Shown: positions 45,040-53,652 of the stretch, one piece after another | Layout of the letters: every line of letters starts with the position of its first letter | Numbering within the stretch: the first letter of the stretch is position 1 | DNA from: Candidatus Bathyarchaeota archaeon | GTDB taxonomy: Archaea > Thermoproteota > Bathyarchaeia > Bathyarchaeales > Bathyarchaeaceae | Assembly (NCBI GenBank): GCA_004376295.1 | Contig: SOJZ01000004.1 | Coordinates: 1 to 64,000, forward strand | DNA length: 64,000 nt | Reading direction: 5' to 3' | The notes under the pieces: generated by a model | Database searches by the model: none | Seen by the model: only the letters and a program-made list of their open reading frames with translations | Told to the model about the DNA's origin: nothing | Program-made: the position numbers and the translations under genes

Positions 45040-46158
45040 TTGAAAATGGGCTTCATCGTAAACCCCATCGCAGGCATGGGCGGCAAAGTAGGATTAAAAG
45101 GAACAGACGGAGTCTCGAAAAAAGCTGCTAAGATGGGTGCAGATCCAATAGCACCCGCAAGAGCAGTCGAATTCCTAAAAAAATTGAAAGAACTCCATGT
45201 TAAACCACCTATCGAAATCTTGACATGTCCCAACGTCATGGGCGAAACCGAGGTAAAATCCACACGGCTCTCCGCCGAAATCCTCAAGATGCCTCTAAAA
45301 TCCGAGACCACAGCGGAGGACACAAAACTAGCCATCAAACTGATGCTCACGTCAAAAGTTGATCTGATAGTCTTTGTAGGAGGCGACGGTACAGCAAGAG
45401 ACATCCTAGATGCGATGAAAGGCTTAAGCGAAACGCCCGTTCTCGGCGTTCCATCAGGCGTCAAAATGTACAGCGGCATATTCGCCGTGAACCCTTTGGA
45501 CGCAGCAGAAATCGTTGAAGCCTTCACCAAAGAAACGACCGAGATGATGGACTTTGAAATAATCGACGTAGACGAAACCGCCATCCGAAGCGACCACTTT
45601 TCAATGAGACTATATGGACTTCTGAAAGGACCCTTTGTACCCATGCGCATACAAGGAAGCAAACAAATCAGCCCAGAGACAGTAGACGAATACGAAAACC
45701 AGACGGCAGTAGCAAGGTTCATAATAGAAGAGATGAATCCAAAGGGAACATACATCCTCGGCCCAGGCACAACAATCAAACGCCTCGCAGACTTACTCGG
45801 CATAGAAAAAACCCTACTCGGCATAGACATCTACAAGAACGGAACCGTGATAAAAGACGTAAACGAAAAGAAAATACTACAGGAAATCAAAGACTGGCAA
45901 AACACATGGATAGTACTCTCCCCCATAGGCCGTCAAGGCATGCTACTTGGACGCGGGAACCAGCAGATAAGCCCCGAAATCATAAAACGAGTTGGAAAAG
46001 AAAAAATAATCGTCGGAGCGACCAAAAGCAAAATCCACGGCATCGAAGGCGGCATATTACGAGTCGACACCGGCGATATGAAAGTTGACACTTCACTCAG
46101 AGGCTACATAAAGGTCGCAACGGACTACAGAGAATGGAGACTAATGCGAGTACAATAG
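45040..46158 (+). CDS. ATP-NAD kinase/AcoX-like protein
   Basis: About 372 aa. The nucleotide-kinase fold shows MGFIVNPIAGMGGKVGLKGTDG at the N-terminus, VFVGGDGTARDIL (the GGDGT motif) and GVPSGVKMYSG; a longer C-terminal domain (GPGTTIKRLADLLGIEKTLLG, SPIGRQGMLLGRGNQQISPE) distinguishes it from NAD kinase. The substrate is unknown. The true NAD kinase is at 12315. TTG 45040 has GGTGAT seven bases upstream; ATG 45025 is the alternative. Confidence 0.82.
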   Translation: MKMGFIVNPIAGMGGKVGLKGTDGVSKKAAKMGADPIAPARAVEFLKKLKELHVKPPIEILTCPNVMGETEVKSTRLSAEILKMPLKSETTAEDTKLAIKLMLTSKVDLIVFVGGDGTARDILDAMKGLSETPVLGVPSGVKMYSGIFAVNPLDAAEIVEAFTKETTEMMDFEIIDVDETAIRSDHFSMRLYGLLKGPFVPMRIQGSKQISPETVDEYENQTAVARFIIEEMNPKGTYILGPGTTIKRLADLLGIEKTLLGIDIYKNGTVIKDVNEKKILQEIKDWQNTWIVLSPIGRQGMLLGRGNQQISPEIIKRVGKEKIIVGATKSKIHGIEGGILRVDTGDMKVDTSLRGYIKVATDYREWRLMRVQ

Positions 46159-46231
46159 TTTATGAGAGGTTAAACGAAGCAGAAGTATTTTAAACCATAC
46201 ATGCATGCAAGTGTAGAATAGAGTTAATCTA

Positions 46232-46732
46232 TTATTTTTCTACAAGTTCTGCTATGTATTTTAGAGATAAGGGTTTCACTATGAGTTCAGGTCTGCTCAC
46301 GCTGATTATGAAAGGTGATATCTCTTTTAGGTCAGGTTGCCAATCTAATCTAAGTTTGTCTATTAATCTTGTTAGGCAAGCGTAGTTTTCGTGCACTGAT
46401 ATCATAATGGCGCTCATTCCTGAACCTTCACCATCTCCCGCAAAAATTATGTTTGGCTGCTTCTTAGCCCATTCTCGCCCTTTTTCTATCAATTCTGGGG
46501 TTCTTTGTGAAAATCGGAGCAGAGTGAACGCAACAATTTCGTAACCCATTTTTGCCAAGTCGGGTATTACGGTGAACTCTTTTATCACACCTTCCTTTAC
46601 AAGCCTACTTCTTGTTCTGGTTACAGTTGGCTGTGACACTCCAACAAGGTCTGCTAGTTTCCTATCACTCTTCTTGGAATTCTTTAGCAATTCCACAAGA
46701 ACCTTTTTCATTATCTTTTTCATCAGCGTCAC
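46232..46732 (-). CDS. Lrp/AsnC family transcriptional regulator
   Basis: 166 aa. N-terminal HTH: VLVELLKNSKKSDRKLADLV and SQPTVTRTRSRLVKEGVI. A C-terminal RAM-like domain follows (EIVAFTLLRF, then SAIMISVHENYACLTRLIDKL). The ligand is not predictable. The surrounding genes handle amino acids, so an amino-acid effector is plausible. RY-alternating tracts lie both at its 3' side (46201-46209) and upstream (about 46780). Confidence 0.85.
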   Translation of the reverse strand: MTLMKKIMKKVLVELLKNSKKSDRKLADLVGVSQPTVTRTRSRLVKEGVIKEFTVIPDLAKMGYEIVAFTLLRFSQRTPELIEKGREWAKKQPNIIFAGDGEGSGMSAIMISVHENYACLTRLIDKLRLDWQPDLKEISPFIISVSRPELIVKPLSLKYIAELVEK

Positions 46733-46961
46733 CTCTCAACTGCACGTATTTGTATCACTTGCAAATTAATCTTTCTGCGTGCATGTATGCTGCACTTTAG
46801 TCACTCCAACAGAAAAAAGGGGGGTTTGCGGGGGATATCTCCACTCACATCACAATATACGTTTATCATAAGTGATTTGCGTGCGTGCACTATGTTTGTG
46901 TTCTGCATGAATAAAACACGGTAGACGAGATAAATTATGAAAAAGATGTATTTACAAGATG

Positions 46962-47483
46962 TTAGCCGTATGTCCTTGCTCTCAAAGGATATTTCCTTCT
47001 GAAAAGCTTATCCGCTTCTATGGCAAGCTTCGCTTCCAGCTCCCTCTGCCTCTTAGAAATAGCGCTAAGATTTGGATGGGCAACAAGCGGCCCAGTTACC
47101 ACAGCCTCAGGTCTTTTTTTATCTATCTCCCAAGTCGGCACAGGCTTCATCTCTAACAATTCCTTAATCCGCTTGTCTGTAGGCCTGCCTCTCCGATGGA
47201 TGGCAGAGAGTAAATCCCTTGTTTCCTCACGCGACAACGGTCTGAACCCGTATGGTGGAAGGTTCTTCACCATTTTCTGCAGCCCTTTAGACCTTCCAAA
47301 TTTCACTCCTACGCCAGTATACTCCTGGGGGCTGAGAGGAACCAGCTTAAGTCTGTAACCCGAGCTTGGGCCTATAACAAGTACATTTCCTTTATTGTCA
47401 ACTAAGACGCTCCAACCCTCAGGATGCCTGTTATACTGATCCAAGATTCTTCTGGTTATCTGCTCAACGGGCTCAAAAAGCAC
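46962..47483 (-). CDS. Conserved hypothetical protein
   Basis: 173 aa, basic. N-terminal helix plus beta hairpin (WSVLVDNKGNVLVIGPSSGYRLKL), a helix with repeated Arg (LLSAIHRRGRPTDKRIKELLE) and a charged C-terminal helix. No family recognised. GTG 47483 has AGAGGT eight bases upstream. An overlapping out-of-frame ATG is not used. Confidence 0.65.
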   Translation of the reverse strand: MLFEPVEQITRRILDQYNRHPEGWSVLVDNKGNVLVIGPSSGYRLKLVPLSPQEYTGVGVKFGRSKGLQKMVKNLPPYGFRPLSREETRDLLSAIHRRGRPTDKRIKELLEMKPVPTWEIDKKRPEAVVTGPLVAHPNLSAISKRQRELEAKLAIEADKLFRRKYPLRARTYG

Positions 47484-47565
47484 TCCGACATACCTCTAAC
47501 CATCCTTAACGAATCCTCTCCTAAAAATCCATCGCACAAGCTGCTCGGATCGTGCACTTACACAT

Positions 47566-48024
47566 TCATTGACGCTTCTTTAGATACCATGCCACAACGG
47601 ATCCTAACGCTCCAACAGCCACATCTGCCGCTCCATCAACATTGCTCAAGGTTATTGGGAAGCTAAAGAACGGATCAGCCGTAAACCCAAACAAAGGGAA
47701 AACAAAACGCTCACTGAACTCCCACAACACACCCCCAATCAAGAAGAACCCAAACAATCTGACCAGCAAATCCGCTCGCCGAGAATCTTTCCACCCCACA
47801 TTCCTAGATACCATCTTATTCAAACCCATCGAGTCAGCGGTCTTGCTTACACATTCAGACAACACAAAGCCAAACAGAAAATGCTCCAAAATGTCAAGCT
47901 CCGACACAATCGAGCGCAAAACAAGAAAATCCAAAAAAACAAGCGCCAAAAGCAAAAAACCTAACGAAACCAATCTTCTATCCAACAAAATCGCATTGAC
48001 TAGAACCCATATTTCCTTCTTCAA
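47566..48024 (-). CDS. Four-helix integral membrane protein of unknown function
   Basis: 152 aa with about four hydrophobic helices (LVSLGFLLLALVFLDFLVL, LEHFLFGFVLSECV, LLVRLFGFFLIGGVLWEF, VAVGALGSVVAWYL). The DILEHFLFG and WEFSERFVFP segments resemble VanZ/DUF2238-type proteins. ATG start. Upstream, toward alba, lie the decamer array and G-run element. Confidence 0.7.
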   Translation of the reverse strand: MKKEIWVLVNAILLDRRLVSLGFLLLALVFLDFLVLRSIVSELDILEHFLFGFVLSECVSKTADSMGLNKMVSRNVGWKDSRRADLLVRLFGFFLIGGVLWEFSERFVFPLFGFTADPFFSFPITLSNVDGAADVAVGALGSVVAWYLKKRQ

Positions 48025-48194
48025 TCTTCACCGATACAAGTAAAATGACACTGCATATGAAAGCTTTGCGAGTACTTCGCAAGTATATGACGCATGAACG
48101 GAATACTTAACCTGCCACAGGGAATCTATGGTCAAGACACCACACGCCCCATTGCAACATCACACGAAAACCTGCATTCTCTGATACAGCCGCC

Positions 48195-48258
48195 ATCTTT
48201 CGCTATCTTTTCGTATCTTTTCCTATCTTTCTGCATCTTTTCCCATCTATTCCTATCG
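48195..48258 (+). repeat. Six-unit 10-bp tandem array (ATCTTTTCNT)
   Basis: Successive units ATCTTTCGCT, ATCTTTTCGT, ATCTTTTCCT, ATCTTTCTGC, ATCTTTTCCC, ATCTATTCCT and a final ATCG start exactly every 10 bases. The period is close to one helical turn, so T-tracts fall on one face of the DNA. Confidence 0.85.
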
Positions 48259-48328
48259 TGGGATAAACCGTTTTCAAGCTTATTTTCAAAAAACAAACGA
48301 AAAACAAGCTTTTCGAAGAACCAAAAAA

Positions 48329-48388
48329 TTATAGGGGGGGGGTCTAAAGAGAGAGACACACACAAGATAACATACTAAAACGGTCAAC
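48329..48388 (+). repeat. Dispersed G-run element, copy 2
   Basis: TATA followed by nine G, TCTAAAGAGAGAGACACACAC, then ATAACATACTAAAACGG and ACCT. Same order and orientation as the copies at 14438 and 58609. Unlike copy 1 it has no left hairpin arm. It lies about 130 bases before alba. Confidence 0.75.
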
Positions 48389-48515
48389 CTAAGAAACCAA
48401 CACCCAACAGATCAACATTAATACAAAGGTTCCAATAGAAACCTATAAGAAGCCCAACCCCGAGGTATAATTATTAACCCAAAGAAAAACAATACATCAA
48501 CATAGAGGAAGAAAC

Positions 48516-48869
48516 ATGACAGAAAAAGAGCAGAAAAAACCGAAAAAAGAGACAAAACCCGCAGAACCTGAAAAAAAGGAAGCACCAGTAGGTAGAGCTG
48601 AGAACGTCGTCTACATCGGAAGAAAACCCCCCATGAGTTACGTACTAGCACTCATGACAAGCTTCAGCAACTCCAACATCAAAGAAGTTACATTGAAGGC
48701 AAGGGGGCGATCAATAACAACCGCAGTCGACGTAGCCGAAATAGCCAAACGCAGATTCGTAAAAGACTCTAAAGTCAGCAAAATCACCATAGGAACCGAA
48801 GAACTAACACAAGAAGAAGGCGGAACAAGAAACGTTTCAACAATCGAAATAGTAATAGTCAAAGCCTAA
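48516..48869 (+). CDS. alba: Chromatin protein Alba
   Basis: 117 aa. Alba core: [21 protein letters not shown], then [20 protein letters not shown] and [20 protein letters not shown]. The lysine in YIGRKP corresponds to the acetylatable DNA-binding region (Lys16 in Sulfolobus Alba). A 25-residue Lys/Glu/Pro-rich N-terminal extension is unusual for the family. ATG preceded by GAGGAAG. Confidence 0.95.
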   Translation: MTEKEQKKPKKETKPAEPEKKEAPVGRAENVVYIGRKPPMSYVLALMTSFSNSNIKEVTLKARGRSITTAVDVAEIAKRRFVKDSKVSKITIGTEELTQEEGGTRNVSTIEIVIVKA

Positions 48870-48922
48870 TCCAAACGACTTCTTCAAACGAATTCAGGTT
48901 CCCAACGAACAATTGGCTCATA

Positions 48923-48938
48923 ATCTGATACGTCAGAT
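48923..48938. promoter_or_regulatory. Inverted repeat upstream of the class III aminotransferase
   Basis: ATCTGA-TACG-TCAGAT has perfect 6-bp arms. It lies about 35 bases upstream of the TATA-like CTATAAAAATCC (48971-48982) and about 80 before the ATG. The size and position suit a dimeric regulator site. The Lrp protein at 46232 is a candidate, by inference only. Confidence 0.5.
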
Positions 48939-49018
48939 CAGGTCAGCCAAGACAAACACACACAGATACCTATAAAAATCCCTTTTTCTAAACACATAAT
49001 CTCTTACGGTGAGAAACA

Positions 49019-50353
49019 ATGAGCGATTACCCAAAGATCATTGTCCGACCACCAGGTCCAAACGCAAGAAAGCTTGTGAAAAAAGACGAAACACTAATTT
49101 CACCCTCCTACGGCCGTTTCTACCCACTCGTCATCGAATCCGGAAAAGGCTGCATACTAAAGGACGTGGATGGAAACGAGTACATAGACTTCAACTCTGG
49201 CCTAGTATGCCTAAACGTCGGGCACAACCACACTAAGGTCACTGACGCAATAAAGAAACAATGCGACCGATTCTTGCACTACTCAAACACAGACTTCTTC
49301 TACAGAGAAGTTGTAAACCTAGCTGAAAAACTATCTGAAATCACCCCAGGACAATTTGAGAAAAAAGTATACTTTGGAAACAGCGGAACAGAAGCAGTAG
49401 AAGCAGCAATCAAACTATCAAAATGGCACACACGCAAACATCGATTCCTCGCTTTCATCGGAGCCTTCCACGGACGAACACTAGGAGCATTATCTTTCAC
49501 AGCAAGCAAACCCGTTCAAAGAAGAAACTTCTTTCCCCTACTTCCCGGAGTAACCCATATACCTTATCCCTACTGCTACCGATGCCCCTTCAAACTATCC
49601 TACCCAAACTGCAACTACTGGTGCGTAGACTTCATCGACGAATACATCCTCCAAAAATACGTACCACCCGAAGAAGTCGCCGCCATCATCTTTGAACCCA
49701 TCCAAGGCGAAGGCGGATACGTGACCCCACCCCCCGAATACTTCCAACGCCTCAAAAAAATAGCAGACAAATACGACTTCATAATGATCGATGACGAAGT
49801 TCAAGCAGGAATAGGCCGAACTGGACGATGGTTCGCCATAGAACACTGGAAAATTGAACCAGACGTGATTTGTTCAGCCAAAGCCCTCGCATCAGGGCTG
49901 CCATTAGGCGCAACAGTGGCTCGAGCTCGATTCATGGATTGGGAAGGAGGCTCCCACGCCAGCACTTTCGGCGGAAACCCCTTAGCCTGTGTCGCATCCC
50001 TTGCAGTTATCGACGTGATCAAAGAGGAGAAGCTTCTTGAAAACGCTACAAAACAAGGTAATTACATCATGAAGCGGCTGAATGACTTGAAGGAAGAATG
50101 TGACATTGTTGGAGATGTCCGCGGGAAAGGATTGATGATCGGCGCCGAGATTGTTGAAGACAAAGAAACCACAAAGCCTGCAGGAGACAAAACAAAAGAA
50201 ATCATGATGCGATGCTGGAAACGCGGAATCGCCATCATAACATGTGGGGCATCAACGATCAGAGTAGCTCCTCCACTTACCATAACAAGAGAACTCGTTG
50301 ACGCAGGCATGGAGATCATTGAAGACGTTATCAAAGAAGTTGAAAAAGAATAG
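49019..50353 (+). CDS. Class III (omega) aminotransferase, GabT/amino-acid racemase-like
   Basis: 444 aa, fold-type I PLP enzyme. FGNSGTEAVEAAIKLSKW, EPIQGEGGYVTPPPEY, MIDDEVQAGIGRTGRW and PLP lysine in CSAKALASGLPLG are conserved. A Cys-rich insert (YPYCYRCPFKLSYPNCNYWC) matches the thermococcal group that includes broad-specificity amino-acid racemases and ornithine aminotransferase, so the GABA name is not safe. ATG with GGTGA six bases upstream. Confidence 0.9.
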   Translation: MSDYPKIIVRPPGPNARKLVKKDETLISPSYGRFYPLVIESGKGCILKDVDGNEYIDFNSGLVCLNVGHNHTKVTDAIKKQCDRFLHYSNTDFFYREVVNLAEKLSEITPGQFEKKVYFGNSGTEAVEAAIKLSKWHTRKHRFLAFIGAFHGRTLGALSFTASKPVQRRNFFPLLPGVTHIPYPYCYRCPFKLSYPNCNYWCVDFIDEYILQKYVPPEEVAAIIFEPIQGEGGYVTPPPEYFQRLKKIADKYDFIMIDDEVQAGIGRTGRWFAIEHWKIEPDVICSAKALASGLPLGATVARARFMDWEGGSHASTFGGNPLACVASLAVIDVIKEEKLLENATKQGNYIMKRLNDLKEECDIVGDVRGKGLMIGAEIVEDKETTKPAGDKTKEIMMRCWKRGIAIITCGASTIRVAPPLTITRELVDAGMEIIEDVIKEVEKE

Positions 50354-50357
50354 AGAA

Positions 50358-51662
50358 CTATTTTTCACCAAGAATTATTTCTTGATAGGCTAAGATGTCC
50401 AAGAATCCGTGGCCACTGATATTCATGCAGATGACTTTCTCCTCGCCAGTTTTTTCATTTCTCAAAGCTTCATCAATGGTTGCTCTGACAGCGTAACTGG
50501 ATTCAGGGGCTATAAGCCATCCCTCGCTTTGTAGGAAGATTTTTGCCGCCTCAAACGTTGCTTTTTCATCTCTTGGGTAAGCTATTGCCTTTACAATTCC
50601 ATGGTGTCGAAGTAGACTTATGATGGGGGCGGCACCATGGTATCGCAACCCGTCTGCTTTGATAGGAGACATCTCTGTCTTATGCCCAAGCGTATACATT
50701 TTTAGGAGTGGAGTATGTTCGGCTACATCTGCGAAGTCATACTTGTATTCCCCCCGAACGAGGTTTGGAGCTGCTACTGATTGTGACGCAAGAAACTCAC
50801 ATTCACGCTTTTTCCTCAAGACCTCTCCAGCAAACGGTAAGGCGATGCCCCCGAAGTTGGAGCCACCACCAAGACAACCAACGATCAAGTCTGGTTCGTC
50901 ATCGATCATTTCAAACTGCTTTATAGTTTCAAGGCCGATGACGCTTTGGTGCATGAGGACGTGATTCAGGACGGAGCCGAGGCAGTAAACAGTTTCCTCA
51001 TGTTTCTCAGTATACTCTAATCCTTCGGAGACCGCGATACCCAAGGAGCCTTGATGGTTAGGGTTCCTTGCAAGAATTTCTCTTCCAATACTGGTTTGTT
51101 TGCTTGGTGACGCGTACACTGTGGATCCATAAAGTTTCATGAGAGTTTTACGATCGGTTTTCCAGTCATACACCGACCTGACCCAGAAGACTACACAGTC
51201 CATATCCATTAATCTAGCAGCATATGACAAAGCGGTTCCCCATTGACCCGCTCCAGTTTCAGTGACAAGCGTATTTTTCCCCTCTTTTGCTGCAAAATAT
51301 GCTTGAACGATGGCGGTATTGGTCTTGTGGGATCCTGTGGGAGACAAGTCCTCTCTCTTGTAGTATATTCTCGTCTTTTTTAATCCAAGATACTTTTCAA
51401 GTCTTCTAGCTCGGTGCAGCGGTCTTGGCCTGCCCATTTGAATGTAGAGCTCTCTTACCTCTTCTGGTATTGAAATCCATCGTTGACTTGAAGACTCTTG
51501 TTTCAGACATTCTTTTATCATGGTTCTTGAGAGAAATTCGAGGCGGGACGGGCCTTCTTTCGGTTCCTTTGGAGGGGGAAGTGGCTCGGGCAAGTCTGGT
51601 ATGATGTTGTACCATTTTGTGGGTAACTCATCCACGGGAAGTGATATCTGGTTTTTGTTCAT
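50358..51662 (-). CDS. trpB: Tryptophan synthase beta chain, TrpB2 type
   Basis: 434 aa. Long N-terminal extension (GRPRPLHRARRLEKYLGLKK) and the PLP lysine in SPTGSHKTNTA identify the TrpB2 branch, which joins indole (or serine-derived aminoacrylate) chemistry without an obligate TrpA. VTETGAGQWGTALSY and CLGGGSNFGG follow. ATG 51662 has GGTGA four bases upstream; a longer frame begins at 51719. No other trp gene is nearby. Confidence 0.94.
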   Translation of the reverse strand: MNKNQISLPVDELPTKWYNIIPDLPEPLPPPKEPKEGPSRLEFLSRTMIKECLKQESSSQRWISIPEEVRELYIQMGRPRPLHRARRLEKYLGLKKTRIYYKREDLSPTGSHKTNTAIVQAYFAAKEGKNTLVTETGAGQWGTALSYAARLMDMDCVVFWVRSVYDWKTDRKTLMKLYGSTVYASPSKQTSIGREILARNPNHQGSLGIAVSEGLEYTEKHEETVYCLGSVLNHVLMHQSVIGLETIKQFEMIDDEPDLIVGCLGGGSNFGGIALPFAGEVLRKKRECEFLASQSVAAPNLVRGEYKYDFADVAEHTPLLKMYTLGHKTEMSPIKADGLRYHGAAPIISLLRHHGIVKAIAYPRDEKATFEAAKIFLQSEGWLIAPESSYAVRATIDEALRNEKTGEEKVICMNISGHGFLDILAYQEIILGEK

Positions 51663-51723
51663 GTTTTCACCAGGTAAGAAGAGCATATTATAGACAGTGT
51701 GTAGAGATAAAGTTTTCACTCTT

Positions 51724-52593
51724 TTATGTAGATGGTTTTTCTGGTTTAGATAGAATCTCTATTGAAGTCAACATGCGTGAAGTGAGTTCTATCTGATCGG
51801 AAAAGCCCTTTTTTGCATACGCGTTTTTTATTTTGATCCAAGTTCCTGGTGTTAAATTCTTTACAGTATTCACAAGCGTTCTCCACGCAGAAACCCGAAT
51901 TTTTCCCGTATCATCTCCCAGTTCAAAAGAGGAAACTGCAACCGTCTCACCTCGGGATGTGACAACATCCCTTGTTATTGGTGTAGTTACCACAGTTCCT
52001 TCAACAGTGATGGGGCCATTCGCCCCCTTTACCTCAGCAACCTTTTTTGTTTCTTCGTGGAAATTCTTGATTGATGCATATTTATTCTCTAAGGCATCAG
52101 AAGGAAAAATTTGAATACTTCCCCGCGAGCCCACGTGTAACTCAAGCTTTCCACTTCGCCCTTCTCGCACATATCCATGTGAAACCCTTATTATCTGCTC
52201 TTGTTCAACGTTTCCAGCCTCTACGAGGCTCGTCTTTTCATCCCAAAGAACAACTTTCAATGTTCCAGTTTTGTCCGCGATGAGTAAATGCGCAACTCTG
52301 CCTTCTGTCCAATCTGAACGCGTGAAGGTCTTGGGAGGGTAAACAGCTATCACACATCCTGTTACTGTTACGTCTCTTAACCCTGATACAAGGTCTCGGA
52401 CTAGAACTTCGGATTGAAAAGGCTCGTGTCGAATTTCCAACCCTAACTCTGAGGCGACGAGTCGCGTTGCAACTTCATTTGTGAAAAATCCCCTTGCTTC
52501 CTTTTTTTTCTTTTCGATCATCTTTAAGACTTCTTCGCGCGTAAGGTCTGGTTTGGACGATAGAATTTGTTCGATGACTTCGTTGAAACTCAT
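51724..52593 (-). CDS. Single-stranded DNA-binding protein (RPA1-like, two OB folds)
   Basis: About 289 aa. A helical N-terminal segment with a repeat of EEVLKMIEKKKKEARGFFT type, common in archaeal RPA, precedes OB fold 1 (VTGCVIAVYPPKTFTRSDWT, then LLIADKTGTLKVVLWDE) and OB fold 2 (TVEGTVVTTPITRDVVTSRG, VSAWRTLVNTVKNL). No zinc finger is present. A TATATTTAAA box about 35 bases upstream favours ATG 52593 over 52617. Confidence 0.88.
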   Translation of the reverse strand: MSFNEVIEQILSSKPDLTREEVLKMIEKKKKEARGFFTNEVATRLVASELGLEIRHEPFQSEVLVRDLVSGLRDVTVTGCVIAVYPPKTFTRSDWTEGRVAHLLIADKTGTLKVVLWDEKTSLVEAGNVEQEQIIRVSHGYVREGRSGKLELHVGSRGSIQIFPSDALENKYASIKNFHEETKKVAEVKGANGPITVEGTVVTTPITRDVVTSRGETVAVSSFELGDDTGKIRVSAWRTLVNTVKNLTPGTWIKIKNAYAKKGFSDQIELTSRMLTSIEILSKPEKPST

Positions 52594-52715
52594 GTTGTCC
52601 ACTAAAAATCGTGGCATGTCGATTTAAATATATGTTTGTTGAGCATTTAGGAATTTTAAGAAAAGGTTTGGTTTAAAAATCCATGGTATGTCAAAAGTAC
52701 AACAAGGTTGCATGC

Positions 52716-52868
52716 ATGCCCAGTGGTTCGGGGGCCTTTGTGTAGATACCGCCACTTTCACCGATAGGATTCGGTGTTGGGCCGTACGTTTTTTGGATGA
52801 TGATACTCGGTGTTGCCGTAACAGTTCTGGGCATTGTTCTATTTGTTGTGTTGCGGAACCGAACGTGA
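52716..52868 (+). other. Possible small membrane peptide frame with in-frame TAG
   Basis: From ATG 52716 the frame reads MPSGSGAFV, a TAG at 52743-52745, then IPPLSPIGFGVGPYVF and a transmembrane-like WMMILGVAVTVLGIVLFVVL ending in RNRT. The part after the TAG looks protein-like; its only canonical start is ATG 52797. It may be a 23-aa peptide, a readthrough product or chance. Low confidence. Confidence 0.25.
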
Positions 52869-52875
52869 AAAAAGG

Positions 52876-52992
52876 CTATGTGGTTTTTTCTTCTCTGCCG
52901 TAAACCATGTGTAAAAAGGCTAAAAATAACACGAGAAAGGCTACTACCATCATGATGTTGATGATAATCGTGAAGTACGCTGCTATGTCCAT
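52876..52992 (-). CDS. Single-pass membrane microprotein (38 aa)
   Basis: MDIAAYFTIIINIMMVVAFL followed by VLFLAFLHMVYGREEKTT: one transmembrane helix with a short charged tail. ATG has ATAGGG seven bases upstream and GGTGAT just before that. It is too short for routine gene callers. It lies between the RPA-like and SWIM genes on the same strand. Function unknown. Confidence 0.55.
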   Translation of the reverse strand: MDIAAYFTIIINIMMVVAFLVLFLAFLHMVYGREEKTT

Positions 52993-53030
52993 GACGGGTC
53001 CCTATCACCTTATTTTTGCAAGACCCCTAT

Positions 53031-53441
53031 TTAAGGTGTAACCTTTTTCCACTCCTCTATCAAAGAGTCATATAGTTGGTCATTTTCCTCCACCAGATCA
53101 TAAACTTCTAGGGCTTCCGCCAGCTTTTGTGCAATAAGATGATAACACAAATGAATTTTCCTATTCATCGCACGGAAGTAAAAATCGTCGCAGGAACAAA
53201 AATCAGCGGCTGGCATGACAAGGTATTCTCGCTCTTTACCGACCACAATCCAAACGACCCTACCACTCGGCTTAAAAACGTATTTTTTTATTCTTCTCTT
53301 GTTTAATGCTTCCCAAGCCTTCGTAAATCGCGAGCCAAACACTGTGGAAAGTCGACTGAGATGAGCTTTTATCACTCGTTTTTTCATTTTAGCTTCTTTA
53401 CAAACGTGTTCGAGCACTTCGGTCTCCGATGCTTTTTTCAT
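53031..53441 (-). CDS. SWIM zinc-finger protein
   Basis: 136 aa. The SWIM motif is CxCx(14)CxH with Cys82, Cys84, Cys99 and His101 (DFCSCDDFYFRAM...CYHLI). Archaeal SWIM proteins and the eukaryotic Sws1 group work with RecA/Rad51 paralogues in recombination. No RadA paralogue is in this window, but an RPA-like gene lies just downstream on the same strand. Basic N-terminal HTH-like helices may bind DNA. Confidence 0.85.
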   Translation of the reverse strand: MKKASETEVLEHVCKEAKMKKRVIKAHLSRLSTVFGSRFTKAWEALNKRRIKKYVFKPSGRVVWIVVGKEREYLVMPAADFCSCDDFYFRAMNRKIHLCYHLIAQKLAEALEVYDLVEENDQLYDSLIEEWKKVTP

Positions 53442-53652
53442 AGGTCTCTCTATTAACTATAATGTGAAAATATAATAGCATTTATGCATGTGCTATTGCT
53501 CTGTCTCTTTGAAGATAATGGAATGTGGTGATTTTCTATCTTTACAACGAGCTAGAAAATAAAGTTCAGTTTAAGGATTCTGAAGTGCGATCTTAAGGAG
53601 GTGTTTTTGTTGTTGTGTCTTCCCTAGTTTCGCTGATACTTTGTCTTTTTTT

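Larger units (their letters stand above)
48025..48515. other. Intergenic region with tandem decamers and G-run element
   Basis: About 490 bases between the membrane-protein gene and alba. It contains a 10-bp tandem array (48195-48258), an AAGCTT-flanked A-rich segment (about 48274-48312), and a copy of the G-run element (48329-48388). No coding sequence is supported here; the open frames run through the low-complexity repeats. Confidence 0.7.

Noticed and set aside
46815-46836. Another G-run (GGGGGGTTTGCGGGGG) as a copy of the dispersed element
   Set aside because: It lacks TCTA, AGAGAGA and the ATAACGT tail.
48195-48258. CRISPR-like array
   Set aside because: Units are 10 bp and contiguous with no spacers, so this is a simple tandem array. 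No other CRISPR or Cas gene is seen in the window.
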